From the NCBI RefSeq assembly GCF_001311985.1, contig NZ_BBCJ01000010.1:62001-126000 (forward strand): a stretch of DNA of 64,000 nt. The letters are read 5' to 3'. This DNA comes from Geotalea toluenoxydans JCM 15764. GTDB lineage: Bacteria; Desulfobacterota; Desulfuromonadia; Geobacterales; Geobacteraceae. Every line of letters begins with the position of its first letter. The stretch's first letter is position 1. Below are positions 10,374 to 19,124 of the stretch, piece after piece. Made by a program: the position numbers and the translations under genes. Under the pieces are notes generated by a model. That model was not told where the DNA came from. It saw only the letters and a list, made by a program, of their open reading frames with translations, and did no database searches.

Positions 10374-11191
10374 GCAGCTGACCGATTTAAGGGGGAATGC
10401 TCTCTTTTCCCTGAGAGACATCAGTTTTCTTGATGCCGTGGAGAAAAAAAGAATATATTCAAGGCTCATTCCTGACCGGCTTTATCATGTGCTTGGGATC
10501 AGGCCGGGAACCTTTGGCGAGGCAGAGGGTAATGCAAAAATTGAATTTATTGCACCCCGCGGCTTGGGCCTCATGCGAATTGAAGCCAGAATTAATTCTG
10601 CCGACAAGGAACGGGTCTTTTTTCTTGAACTGGCAGACACCCAATACCGGCAGATGGAACTATCCTTCTGCATCATCAACGACCTGTCCGCACCACGTTA
10701 TAATGTGGACAAGGACGAATCGGGCGAAGACAACTGCTTTGCCAGCACCGGCAGGAACATCCCGGAGGAAATCAGGCCATGGAGGCCGGTCTTTTCCCCA
10801 ACCAGACCCATCGTGGCCTGAGGATGTTCCGGGAAGTTTTCACTCTTCTGGAGTTGTTTGTGGATGGTTTGGGGATGGAAATGATCGTGGCCGAGCCGTT
10901 GACCTATGACAATGCCCTGCGTTATGAAAAATACGGATTCGATTACATTACGGGCAAGCGATTGATGCAGGATATAAACGATGGATTCAAGCCGGGGGGC
11001 ATGTTGTATGCAAGACTTGATAACTCGACTCCCTTTCGCCGTCAGGAAATGGCGGCAACAGCCCTTGGCCGCAGCTGGTCCATCCATGACGGTATTATGG
11101 ATGAGCCGTGGATGATGTGAAAATATACAAGATGATTGGCCGCTCAGCCGGCGTCAATACCTTTCCCGAGAGGGACAGACTGGAGAAATGA
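10351..11191 (+). CDS. Conserved-looking protein of unknown function, two frameshifts
   Basis: The reconstructed protein has about 280 residues and no signal peptide or membrane segment. Two single-G losses break the frame: near 10774 (restoring GCC ATG GAG gives EAGLFPNQTHRGLRMF) and near 11110 (restoring a G gives PWDDVKIYKMIGR). With both repaired the stop is TGA at 11189-11191, overlapping the next ATG as ATGA, which strongly supports the repair. NALRYEKYGFDY resembles the C-terminal motif of GNAT acetyltransferases, but the rest does not clearly fit. I do not recognise the family. The tight coupling between an acuC-type deacetylase and a TPR gene suggests shared function in acyl modification; this is inference only. 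Confidence 0.65.
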
Positions 11192-12149
11192 CCATCAGAC
11201 GCTTAACCATCACCGATATGACACCCGTTACAGGAATAGCTTATTACGAACCTTCGGCAGACGCCATCCTTGACGGACTAGATGGCAAGATTCATATTCC
11301 CATTGGCAGTATGCCCATTCCGCTACTCCCAGAGGATCACTCTGCCCTTGGCGCTTCTTCACCCGGTTATGACGCGGTGGGTAGGGCATATACCAGCTTT
11401 TGCGGGCCAACCCGGATGCCGTCGGCAGCAGCAATTATGCGAGCCTGTTGCAGCAAGCCTATCCCCACTACCTTTCCGAACTGGCAAGCCACATTGTCAT
11501 GCTGGATCAAAAAGATGTGGAAGTCACATACCTGGACAGAAAAATAAATTATCTGAAGATATTTGCCTTGATTGAGCCGGAAAATGCGCAGTTTCCCTTC
11601 GAGATCGGCAAGACTTTGCTGGACAAAGGGTTGAGACTTTCCGCCTTGCATCTTTCGACAGTTTCCCTTTACCGTGCAGCGGATTTTCTCGAAAAGGCAC
11701 GTCAGTTTGATCCTCAGCATCTGCCTGCACGAAATACCTTGGGCGAGGTCTACTATCTGCTTGGGAAGTATGATAAGGCATTGTCCTGCTGGAGCGGGAT
11801 CATTTCAGAGATCGACAAAGTTGAGGCTGAAAAGCTGGAGGCACGTCTCAAAAAAATCGAGGCGGGCGAATTCCCGCGCATACCAGTAGTCGATTATCTG
11901 GAAGCCGTGGCGGTGGCCATGTCTCTCTTTGAGGCAGGCCAGTACGAAGAGTCGGCGGCCATTTACCAGGATATTATCGATGATGCCGCTTTCTGCCAGC
12001 AGTTTCCCCTGCCGGAATTATATTACTACCTGGCGTTATGCTGCAAGAACATGGCAATGCCCAAATATGCGGAAGAATATCTGCAGGAAGCACTCACAAT
12101 TAATCCGGCCTATGGCGAGGCCCGTGCTGCATTAGACCAGCTGTATTAG
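11188..12149 (+). CDS. TPR-repeat protein, frameshifted
   Basis: This is about 320 residues. The N-terminal 110 residues are not repeat-like; from about residue 145 there are tetratricopeptide helices (FLEKARQFDPQHLPARNTLG, YYLLGKYDKALSCWS, and near the end EEYLQEALTINPAYGEARAAL). TPRs act as protein-protein scaffolds. The frame breaks near 11391; adding one T gives AYYQLLRANPDAV and joins both halves. The start ATG overlaps the preceding stop (ATGA), so it is translated with the unknown gene upstream. There is no signal peptide, so the protein is probably cytoplasmic. Confidence 0.75.
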
Positions 12150-12156
12150 GAGATTT

Positions 12157-12258
12157 ATGTTCGGTTTTAGCTCGGGAGACTGGCTGTTCATAGCCCTGGT
12201 AATGGTTACAATATTCGGTTGTGTGGCCATCAGCGATATGAACAGGAAAAACAAGTGA
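12157..12258 (+). CDS. Small single-span membrane protein (33 aa)
   Basis: This short frame starts with ATG at 12157, eight bases after the TPR stop, with TTAGGAGA as ribosome site, and ends at 12256-12258. Residues 8-26 form a hydrophobic helix (DWLFIALVMVTIFGCVAI), followed by a short polar, basic tail (SDMNRKNK). It is probably an inner-membrane peptide. No family is recognised. Good ribosome-site spacing and membrane-like composition are the only support. Confidence 0.5.
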   Translation: MFGFSSGDWLFIALVMVTIFGCVAISDMNRKNK

Positions 12259-12326
12259 AATGTTCCATTGTAACATCGGGCACGACAGGCAGTACAGGAG
12301 TTCACCCCCCTTAAAAGGATATTTTG

Positions 12327-12764
12327 ATGGTAGACAGTGAAGAATTGCGCCGCCCTTTGGGATTGACACTTCTGACCGGGCTCTATTTCTTTTTTTTCCT
12401 GGTTTCTGTTTCAACCTTCGGCAATCCTTATCCGTTCTTAGGCGATATCTATACAGATTCTTCGGCCAAGGTGCTGGTTTTCATGGACTGTCTGATGTGT
12501 CTGTACCTTTTTCTTGGAACGATGAAGCGTCAATTGCTTACGTGGTACATGCTGATTCTTTACAACCTGTTCCAGGTGGTCAACACCATAATCAATCTCA
12601 CATTCATAAAGCCCCAGGAGGTTGAAAAGCTAATCGGTTCCAGGGTCCAACTGGAGTCATTGTGGACTAATAATATTGCCGCTTCGTTGGCCATTCTTCT
12701 TCTGACCCAGTTTATCTACCGCCACAAGCATTATTTTACCAACAGACATAAATATCTGTTTTAA
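12327..12764 (+). CDS. Predicted four-helix inner-membrane protein, unknown function
   Basis: This 145-residue protein has four hydrophobic stretches (about residues 14-32, 50-68, 75-97 and 115-135) separated by short loops, and a basic C-terminus (RHKHYFTNRHKYLF). ATG at 12327 follows a weak AAAAGGA; an in-frame TTG directly precedes it. It lies ten bases before the ATPase gene. An orphan MlaF-like ATPase needs a membrane partner, but this protein lacks the length and features of an MlaE permease, so that pairing is speculative. I do not recognise a named family. Confidence 0.6.
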   Translation: MVDSEELRRPLGLTLLTGLYFFFFLVSVSTFGNPYPFLGDIYTDSSAKVLVFMDCLMCLYLFLGTMKRQLLTWYMLILYNLFQVVNTIINLTFIKPQEVEKLIGSRVQLESLWTNNIAASLAILLLTQFIYRHKHYFTNRHKYLF

Positions 12765-12774
12765 GTTTAGTCCC

Positions 12775-13617
12775 ATGGGAGCTTCTGTGTTTGAAAAAAT
12801 AAAGCATGGCCTCACCGGTTCCATCTTTGACAATGAGATGGAATGCAATGTCAACCTTAATGACACCCGTGGTGTAGACATCAGGATCGACAAACTGAAC
12901 AAGTATTTTGGTGAAAAGCACGTTCTCCAGGACATCGATCTGGAGATAAAGGCCGGTGAAACCTTCAGTATAATCGGTCCGTCCGGCACCGGGAAAAGTG
13001 TTTTATTGAAACATGTGGTAAAGCTTGAAACACCCGACAGCGGTGAGATCTATATTGACGGCAATCCCATTTTCAACAGGATTAAAAGCAACTCCATCAG
13101 AGACTACCGCTACAGTATGGTCTTTCAGTCCTCTGCGCTTTTTAATTCCCTGACAGTTGGCGAAAACGTCGGTCTTTGGTTGCGCGAAAAGCGTATCTGC
13201 AAGGAAGTGAGGATCAGGCAGATCATAACTGAAAAACTGGAAAAGGTAGGGCTGCAGGACACGGAAAATTTGAGGACCTCCGAACTTTCGGGAGGGATGA
13301 AAAAAAGGGTTGCCATTGCCCGTTCCCTGGCCATGAACCCTGATCTGATACTTTACGACGAGCCTACTGCCGAGTTGGACCCGGTGACTACCGACGAGCT
13401 TGCCAACACCATCCTGAAGCTCAAGGAAACCACCAAAAATACGACCGTTATAGTCACTCATGACTTGAACTTTGCACTCTACATTTCTGACCGTATTGCC
13501 ATGATGCATGGAGGCAAGATTATCGAGGTAGGCTCTCCGGCACAGATCAAAAAGAGTGAGAATCCGATCGTAAAGGGTTTCATCTACACGACAACCAAGG
13601 GAATACGAGGGGATTAG
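12775..13617 (+). CDS. ABC transporter ATP-binding protein, MlaF-like
   Basis: This is a 280-residue ABC ATPase. Walker A is GPSGTGKS (about residue 70), the signature is LSGGMKKRVAIARSLA (about 170), Walker B is LILYDEPTAELDP, and the switch His is in THDLNFAL. The GMKKR version of the signature and DPVTTDELANTI match the MlaF/Mkl branch, which drives phospholipid traffic between membranes with MlaE and MlaD. Neither mlaE nor mlaD is adjacent, which is unusual. About 35 extra residues precede the ATPase core, so a start nearer 12832 is possible. Its stop abuts the cytochrome start. Confidence 0.85.
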   Translation: MGASVFEKIKHGLTGSIFDNEMECNVNLNDTRGVDIRIDKLNKYFGEKHVLQDIDLEIKAGETFSIIGPSGTGKSVLLKHVVKLETPDSGEIYIDGNPIFNRIKSNSIRDYRYSMVFQSSALFNSLTVGENVGLWLREKRICKEVRIRQIITEKLEKVGLQDTENLRTSELSGGMKKRVAIARSLAMNPDLILYDEPTAELDPVTTDELANTILKLKETTKNTTVIVTHDLNFALYISDRIAMMHGGKIIEVGSPAQIKKSENPIVKGFIYTTTKGIRGD

Positions 13618-14613
13618 ATGACAGTCAACAGGGGAATGCTGTGCCGTGTTTTCATTGCCGTGGCTGTTGCTGTGCTGTCGGCAGCCTGTTCCCAGCTGAA
13701 GCAGACAAAACCGCTTCTGCCGGTTTCTGACTATGAAAGAATGATCGTCGGCAGGTTTGATGCGGATTATGTGGGAACCGACAATTGCGTTGCCAAATGC
13801 CATGCCCATGACAAGATAACCGACGATTTCAGGCACAGCGTCCATGGTGAGCAGATAAAACCGGGAACAGGACTGCCGCTGGTCAACTGCGAATCTTGCC
13901 ATGGTCCGGGAAGCCTTGCCATAATGGACCTTCCTGAAGACCCTGAATTGAACGACGCCAGGAAAACAAAATGCGATTCCAAGACATTCCTCAATATTCT
14001 GAACCTCCCCGCCCAGGCCCAGTCACTTATCTGTCTTAAATGCCATTCCGCAGCTTCCATCCCGACCCTGGCCCACTGGAATGCCAGTGCCCACGCATTG
14101 AGTGACGTGAGTTGCCTTGATTGCCATAAGCTGCATCAGGGGCCACAGCAGAAAGTCAAGCATGAAGAAATGGCAGAGCTATGCTATGGCTGCCATCCAC
14201 AGGTAAGGATTGAAAACAACTTGTATTCACATCACCCCCTGGTGGAGAAAAAGATGGCCTGTGCCGACTGTCATGATGTCCACGGGTCCACACAGGAAAG
14301 CCTTCTTAAAGGCGATACTCCAAAGGAAACATGTACGAAATGCCACATGGAGAAACAGGGTCCCTTCGTCTTCGAGCATGGCGATGTCACTGAGAATTGC
14401 AACAATTGCCATTCCCCCCACGGGTCAACCAACAACCAGCTTCTGAATACAACGATGCCGTTTCTTTGCCTGCAGTGCCACGCAGGGCATATGGCTGGAA
14501 CCACTGGAACAAAACAGCTCTTTTCCAATCGCTGCACAGATTGCCATTCACAGATTCATGGAAGTGATATTCCGTCAACTGGTGTAACCGGCCTGGGCAC
14601 AATGCGTCAGTAA
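13618..14613 (+). CDS. DmsE/MtrA-type multiheme c-type cytochrome, probable lipoprotein
   Basis: This is a 331-residue periplasmic electron carrier. A hydrophobic N-terminus ends in SAACSQ, a possible lipobox. Nine canonical CXXCH motifs are visible (CESCH, CLKCH, CLDCH, CYGCH, CADCH, CTKCH, CNNCH, CLQCH, CTDCH) and the first site is CVAKCH, a CX3CH variant, giving ten candidate hemes. CESCHGPG, GPFVFEHGDVTENC and CHSPHGS are typical of the decaheme DmsE/MtrA family, which sits inside an outer-membrane barrel to carry electrons across. The barrel gene follows directly. The ATG is adjacent to the ATPase stop, so the two are probably cotranscribed. Confidence 0.9.
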   Translation: MTVNRGMLCRVFIAVAVAVLSAACSQLKQTKPLLPVSDYERMIVGRFDADYVGTDNCVAKCHAHDKITDDFRHSVHGEQIKPGTGLPLVNCESCHGPGSLAIMDLPEDPELNDARKTKCDSKTFLNILNLPAQAQSLICLKCHSAASIPTLAHWNASAHALSDVSCLDCHKLHQGPQQKVKHEEMAELCYGCHPQVRIENNLYSHHPLVEKKMACADCHDVHGSTQESLLKGDTPKETCTKCHMEKQGPFVFEHGDVTENCNNCHSPHGSTNNQLLNTTMPFLCLQCHAGHMAGTTGTKQLFSNRCTDCHSQIHGSDIPSTGVTGLGTMRQ

Positions 14614-14648
14614 AAAAACCGTTCCGTTTGCGCAGAAGGAGATTGCTG

Positions 14649-16754
14649 GTGATAAAGCTCTTAAGATTGACCTGTTTGCTTGCGGCAGCATTCGTCACTT
14701 TAAATCTCTCTGTTATCAATGCCTTGGCTTCGGAGAAACCAGATACTTCGACCGAGACAGAAAACCATCTTGCTGACGGCTCCGAATTATTGGAGCTGGA
14801 TGAAGCCCTGCTGCAAGAGGCATTTCCTGCAAAAGCTGCAGAGACCCATTCTTTGCTGGAGGGATACACCGGATACAGATTTCTGACCGTCGACAACTAT
14901 GGCGGACGCGCTTCCAAATACAATTATCTGCACTCAGGTATTATTGGCGGTGCCAGTTACAACAGGCTGGGGCAGGACCTTAAATTTACCCTGGATGGTA
15001 ACTATCTTAACGACAAAGATTATTATGGCGATCTGAATTTCGACTATGCCGGTGAATACCGCTTTCATCTGCGCACCGAGGCTCTGTTTCACAATACGAC
15101 CGGAGAAACACTATTCAGCGAACCGATTGATTTTCCAGGTATCGCTTATATTCCCCATCAGGATTCTTCCCTGACCGGGTATGGCCTGAAAACCGAGCAG
15201 GATTCGGCCAGCCTGCGTTACAAAATCCATGACTTTCCACTGCATGTGAACTTGGGCTACTGGCGCATGGTAAAAGAAGGTACAAGTCAGATCCGCTTTG
15301 CTGATATTGCCTTTGAAGGGACGCTGAACAACTTCTTTGCCAGGTCCAGATCCGTAAACCGTGAGACACATGAGGGCAAGATAGGCTTCGATACTCATCT
15401 GGGTCCGATCGACCTGATATACAACTTCCAGATCAGGCAGTTCAGCAATAAAGCCGAACAACTCAGGGATAATTATGTCGAGCGCAATATCTTTGACAGC
15501 ATTCACAGGTCTGGTGTACAGGAACATAATGAAGATACGGACAGCCGTTATTTTGCCCATACGGTTAAATTACACACTTCACTGGCAGGCGGCCTTGTGG
15601 GGGCAGGATCATACACCTACGGCAAGAGGGACAACCTGTCACGGTTGAACGACACCACGGGAGCCGATCAGACTTCGGCAAATCTGCATAATTACGCAGG
15701 TGATCTGGTTTATACGCCGTTCAAGGAGCTGTCGTTAGGGTTTAAATACCGGCGGCAGGAGGTGGAGAACAGCAACCCCTCCACCATCACCAACAGTTTT
15801 TTTATCGATAACATCCTGGCTGTTCGCCCTTCCATTAGCACAGAAAAGGACGTAATTCTGGCGACTCTGTTGTTTCGTCCCATCAACCAGCTTACGATCA
15901 AGGGTGAATACAAAGGTGAATTCCTGCATCGCAACCTGGTTCATTACCTTGACGAAACCCTCAACTGGTATCTCAATGAAAACGAGAGTACCCACAAGGG
16001 GTCGATTTCCGTTATCAGTCGCCCCTTGAAGGGACTCAGGGTGACTGCCCGTTATGGCTATACCTCAACCGACCACCCATCATACGGCACGTCTTTCGCC
16101 CGGAAGCATGAAGGGGAATTGACCTCCAACTACAACCTATCCGGAAGGCTCGGCTTCACGGCAAGCTATCGCAACAGCCGAGAATTCAATGATGAGATTC
16201 AAAGAAGGGTTATTAGTTCCTCCACCCCTCCCGTTGAATACACCCAGTTCTCTCCCCTTTTATCCAGAGACAAGACCACCCACAACTTCACGACCGCCGT
16301 GTGGTTCAGCCCTTTTCCAAAACTTACTGTTACCGCCAGTTACGGGTTTCTGCAAAACGATATGGATCAGGGAATGATGTTTTCCATAACCGGAGATGGC
16401 AGCCTGGCAGCATCCAATTACAGGTCCGCGTCCCATCTTTATTCTTTGGGTACGGCCTATCGATTCACCGAAAAAGCGGATCTTTCCCTGACCTTGCAGG
16501 AGGTGCACTCGCTCTCGGAGTTCAAGCCTGAAAACAAGACATTTCCTGATCCTTATGGATACACAAGCGGTATTACCGAGCTTTCACGGTCAAAAACGGT
16601 TGAGACCTCCTTTTCTGCCCGTGGCAATTACAGGTTTACCAGAAACCTGACCTGCTCGATGGAATATATGTTGCAGGATTACTATGATAAATTTTATTCC
16701 CAATTCGATGGAACGGTTCATTCCATAACGGCTTACGTGAGTGCCAAATGGTAG
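14649..16754 (+). CDS. MtrB/PioB-like outer-membrane beta-barrel
   Basis: About 701 residues with a signal peptide (cleavage near ALA-SEKP). The remainder is made of alternating amphipathic strands with many aromatic residues, ending in an aromatic strand (HSITAYVSAKW), as in outer-membrane barrels. Length and position right after a DmsE/MtrA cytochrome fit the decaheme-associated MtrB/PioB family, which sheathes the cytochrome. GTG at 14649 is chosen over TTG at 14628 because AGAAGGAGA lies seven bases before it. No extracellular MtrC-like cytochrome is next to it. The family call rests on length, architecture and context, not on a sequence signature. Confidence 0.8.
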   Translation: MIKLLRLTCLLAAAFVTLNLSVINALASEKPDTSTETENHLADGSELLELDEALLQEAFPAKAAETHSLLEGYTGYRFLTVDNYGGRASKYNYLHSGIIGGASYNRLGQDLKFTLDGNYLNDKDYYGDLNFDYAGEYRFHLRTEALFHNTTGETLFSEPIDFPGIAYIPHQDSSLTGYGLKTEQDSASLRYKIHDFPLHVNLGYWRMVKEGTSQIRFADIAFEGTLNNFFARSRSVNRETHEGKIGFDTHLGPIDLIYNFQIRQFSNKAEQLRDNYVERNIFDSIHRSGVQEHNEDTDSRYFAHTVKLHTSLAGGLVGAGSYTYGKRDNLSRLNDTTGADQTSANLHNYAGDLVYTPFKELSLGFKYRRQEVENSNPSTITNSFFIDNILAVRPSISTEKDVILATLLFRPINQLTIKGEYKGEFLHRNLVHYLDETLNWYLNENESTHKGSISVISRPLKGLRVTARYGYTSTDHPSYGTSFARKHEGELTSNYNLSGRLGFTASYRNSREFNDEIQRRVISSSTPPVEYTQFSPLLSRDKTTHNFTTAVWFSPFPKLTVTASYGFLQNDMDQGMMFSITGDGSLAASNYRSASHLYSLGTAYRFTEKADLSLTLQEVHSLSEFKPENKTFPDPYGYTSGITELSRSKTVETSFSARGNYRFTRNLTCSMEYMLQDYYDKFYSQFDGTVHSITAYVSAKW

Positions 16755-16761
16755 AGTGCCT

Positions 16762-17718
16762 GTGAGAAGCTGTTTTTATCTGATACTGTTTTTACTGTTA
16801 TTGACATGTGTTTTACCGTCATATGCCGGCAGGAAGCTTGTTGCGGCAGTTCTGACAAGCGACATCACCCGCTATAAAGAATCCCACCGGGCTTTAGTGA
16901 AAACTCTGGCCCTGAAGGGCCTTGACCAGAGTAAAGTAGAACTGGTCGTTCAGACACCAAACCCTGACCCCATTTCCTGGGCAAACACCATCAGAAAATT
17001 CAACGGCATCGGTTCCGACATCATAATTACCTATGGAGCACCGGTTACCCTTGCAGCCATTCGGGAAGTGGATAATATTCCCATTGTCTTTGTCGATGTC
17101 TATGGGCCTGTTGAAGCCGGTGTCACACGAAGCATGGCTGCTCCCGGCAGAAATCTCACCGGTGTCAGCTCCAAAGTGCCAATGATCACCCTGATAAAAG
17201 CAGCCAATGACATCAAACACATCAAATCGCTGGGTATTCTGTACAATGGAAGGGAAATCGGTTCCGTAATCCAGCTGAAAGAGATAAGACGTCTAGCTGC
17301 ACAAATGGGTTTTTCGGTGGTTGAGCTTAATGTGTCTTCGGCTAATATGCTGGATTCGGCACTTGGTACCTTGACCTCATCGGGTGTCGATTTTATCTAT
17401 GCTGCCGAAAGCACGCTGGTGACTCGCAGCCTGGAAAAAGTCATTTTAAGGGCCAGGGATCACGGTATTCCAGTGATTTCCCATATACCTGAAGCCGCCG
17501 ACAAAGGTGCTCTGGTTACACTGGAAATTAATACCTACGAGCAGGGACAGCTGGCCGGAGAATGTGTATCAGCTATCCTTCAGGGAAAGAAGCAGGGGCA
17601 GATTCCTGTGGCGACACCGAAAAAAGTAGATCTGGTGATAAATTTGAAAGCTGCCAAGTTGCTTGACCTGAATGTTCCTATCCAGGTGTTGAATATTTCG
17701 ACCAAGATTGTAAAGTAA
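16762..17718 (+). CDS. Periplasmic ABC-type substrate-binding protein (ABC_sub_bind/TrpX-like)
   Basis: About 318 residues. A signal peptide (SCFYLILFLLLLTCVLPSYA) precedes a two-lobe binding-protein fold: IITYGAPVTLAAI, IPIVFVDVYGP, SLGILYNGREIGSV, IPVISHIPEAAD, LVTLEINTYEQG and a C-terminal LVINLKAAKLLDLNVP are typical of this family. No permease or ATPase partner is adjacent apart from the distant MlaF-like gene, so it may act as a sensor-input or orphan binding protein. The start is uncertain (GTG at 16741, 16756 or 16762); all put the signal peptide at the N-terminus, and the first overlaps the barrel gene. Confidence 0.82.
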   Translation: MRSCFYLILFLLLLTCVLPSYAGRKLVAAVLTSDITRYKESHRALVKTLALKGLDQSKVELVVQTPNPDPISWANTIRKFNGIGSDIIITYGAPVTLAAIREVDNIPIVFVDVYGPVEAGVTRSMAAPGRNLTGVSSKVPMITLIKAANDIKHIKSLGILYNGREIGSVIQLKEIRRLAAQMGFSVVELNVSSANMLDSALGTLTSSGVDFIYAAESTLVTRSLEKVILRARDHGIPVISHIPEAADKGALVTLEINTYEQGQLAGECVSAILQGKKQGQIPVATPKKVDLVINLKAAKLLDLNVPIQVLNISTKIVK

Positions 17719-17749
17719 TTGAAAGTTGCAAAAGGGATCAGAGGTTTTA

Positions 17750-18133
17750 ATGGGTAAAATTTTGATAGTTGACGATGACGCCACTTTCCTGGATATTCTG
17801 GGTAATTATATAAAAACCTACTATCCACTTTTAGATGTGGAAACCTGTACCAGTCCGGTCAAAGCCTTGAATGCCATCAGGAAGCAAAAGATCGATCTGT
17901 TGCTGGTGGACCTGGAAATGCCCATGCTGGATGGCGCCAAGATATTCAAATATGCTACCGATGCCGGAATCGACAAAAACAGGATTGTCATCCTGTCTGG
18001 CCGGGATGCCGATTACCTTCACGAGCACTTTCCCATGGGGACATGCCTTGCCGTGCTTAACAAGTATGAAGCCAAGCAAAAAGACGTGCTTAACATGATC
18101 TTCAGCTCTATGCAAAGGAAAGCGGCGAGCTGA
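17750..18133 (+). CDS. CheY-like single-domain response regulator
   Basis: This is a 127-residue receiver domain with no output domain. The acidic pocket is VDDD at residues 6-9, the phospho-acceptor Asp is in LLLVDLEMPMLDG (about residue 55), and the conserved Ser and Lys positions are RIVILSG and LNKYEAK. ATG at 17750 has GAGG five bases upstream. It follows the binding-protein gene by 31 bases, so a signal sensed in the periplasm might be linked to it, but no kinase is adjacent. The output partner is unknown. Confidence 0.88.
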   Translation: MGKILIVDDDATFLDILGNYIKTYYPLLDVETCTSPVKALNAIRKQKIDLLLVDLEMPMLDGAKIFKYATDAGIDKNRIVILSGRDADYLHEHFPMGTCLAVLNKYEAKQKDVLNMIFSSMQRKAAS

Positions 18134-18165
18134 AACAACAAAACGACAAAAGGTGAGGTTTGTAG

Positions 18166-18558
18166 ATGGCAGGAAAAGATATATTGATTACATTTTACCG
18201 GCAGGATCACATTAGACCTGACTGGAAGGTAGATACTTCCAGTGCGTATTTCCAAATGTTCCTGATTGAGTTGACCGATGATCTGCAGAAATTCGGCATA
18301 AAATTGCAGCATGCTCAGAATAATGAGATGGTCATTAACGTGAACAGCTATGCGGATGTGCTTAACGCCGTAAGAATATCCTCACCTGCCGACAATATCG
18401 GCAATACATGTGTCGGACACATCATTGACAAAAGTCCCAACCTTGATCTTATGGAAGATCTGAAGCGGGCCGTGAACAGGGTGGCATTTGCCCCCGAAAC
18501 CATTGCGCCGGAAGCACATAACCGCAAGGTCTGTCATAATTGCGGCTGTGGGTGCTAA
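18166..18558 (+). CDS. Unknown protein with Cys-rich C-terminal tail
   Basis: This 130-residue protein is probably cytoplasmic, with mixed alpha/beta composition and no signal. It ends in KVCHNCGCGC, four cysteines within the last eight residues, which could bind a metal or iron-sulfur cluster or act as a redox tail. GAGG lies upstream of ATG at 18166. It is downstream of the receiver gene by 32 bases and convergent with the phosphoesterase gene, so it closes the cytochrome cluster. I do not recognise the family. Confidence 0.65.
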   Translation: MAGKDILITFYRQDHIRPDWKVDTSSAYFQMFLIELTDDLQKFGIKLQHAQNNEMVINVNSYADVLNAVRISSPADNIGNTCVGHIIDKSPNLDLMEDLKRAVNRVAFAPETIAPEAHNRKVCHNCGCGC

Positions 18559-18564
18559 TCTTTC

Positions 18565-19035
18565 TCAGGCAACAGGGACGATTCTTGCGGTCACCTTTCC
18601 GCAAATTATACTGAGCAGGGCATAGGTGGTGTTCTGGCAACTTTGACTGAGGCAGCCGGGGTTTATAAACAGTACCTCGTGCACATTCTCTATCAGAGGG
18701 AGATGAGTGTGCCCGAAGAGAACAACGGATGCACCTCCATCCAAGGCCTTTCGGTAAAGGCCATCCAATCCGGATTTGACGCTGTATCTGTGGCCATGGG
18801 TGATAAAGATGCTCTGGCCTGCAAGGCTTATGATAGCGTCTTTGACTGCTGAGCTGCTGAAGTCACAGTTACCGATAACCTTGGTCATGGGTAGCCCGGT
18901 AATATCCTCGACAATCGCCGCATCCTCCAGTCCGTCACCCAGATGGATGATATGATCCACCGGACCAGCTTCGTCGACGGCTTTAATTGCCAAAGGATAA
19001 TTACCGTGGGTATCTGAAAGCAACAGTATATTCAT
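18565..19035 (-). CDS. YfcE/MJ0936-type metallophosphodiesterase
   Basis: This is a 156-residue calcineurin-like phosphoesterase that hydrolyses phosphodiester or phosphomonoester bonds using two metal ions. All five metal motifs are present in order: LLSDTHGN (N-terminus), HLGDG (about 33), IGNCD (about 56), ITHGH (about 79) and FGHTH (about 107). The length is normal for the YfcE family. It is transcribed towards the cytochrome cluster and divergently from sppA. The physiological substrate cannot be told from sequence. Confidence 0.88.
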   Translation of the reverse strand: MNILLLSDTHGNYPLAIKAVDEAGPVDHIIHLGDGLEDAAIVEDITGLPMTKVIGNCDFSSSAVKDAIISLAGQSIFITHGHRYSVKSGLDGLYRKALDGGASVVLFGHTHLPLIENVHEVLFINPGCLSQSCQNTTYALLSIICGKVTARIVPVA

Positions 19036-19124
19036 GACCGTCTTTAACCCTTTGTTGTTTCGAATGTTTCGCTTTAATCGTATGATATTGCCACTCTTGA
19101 TGGCAAGGGAATTCTGGGAATTTT

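Noticed and set aside
16741-17718. Complete tryptophan-type ABC importer
   Set aside because: Only the binding protein is present; the ATPase at 12775 belongs to the MlaF branch and is not adjacent, and no permease of this class is seen.
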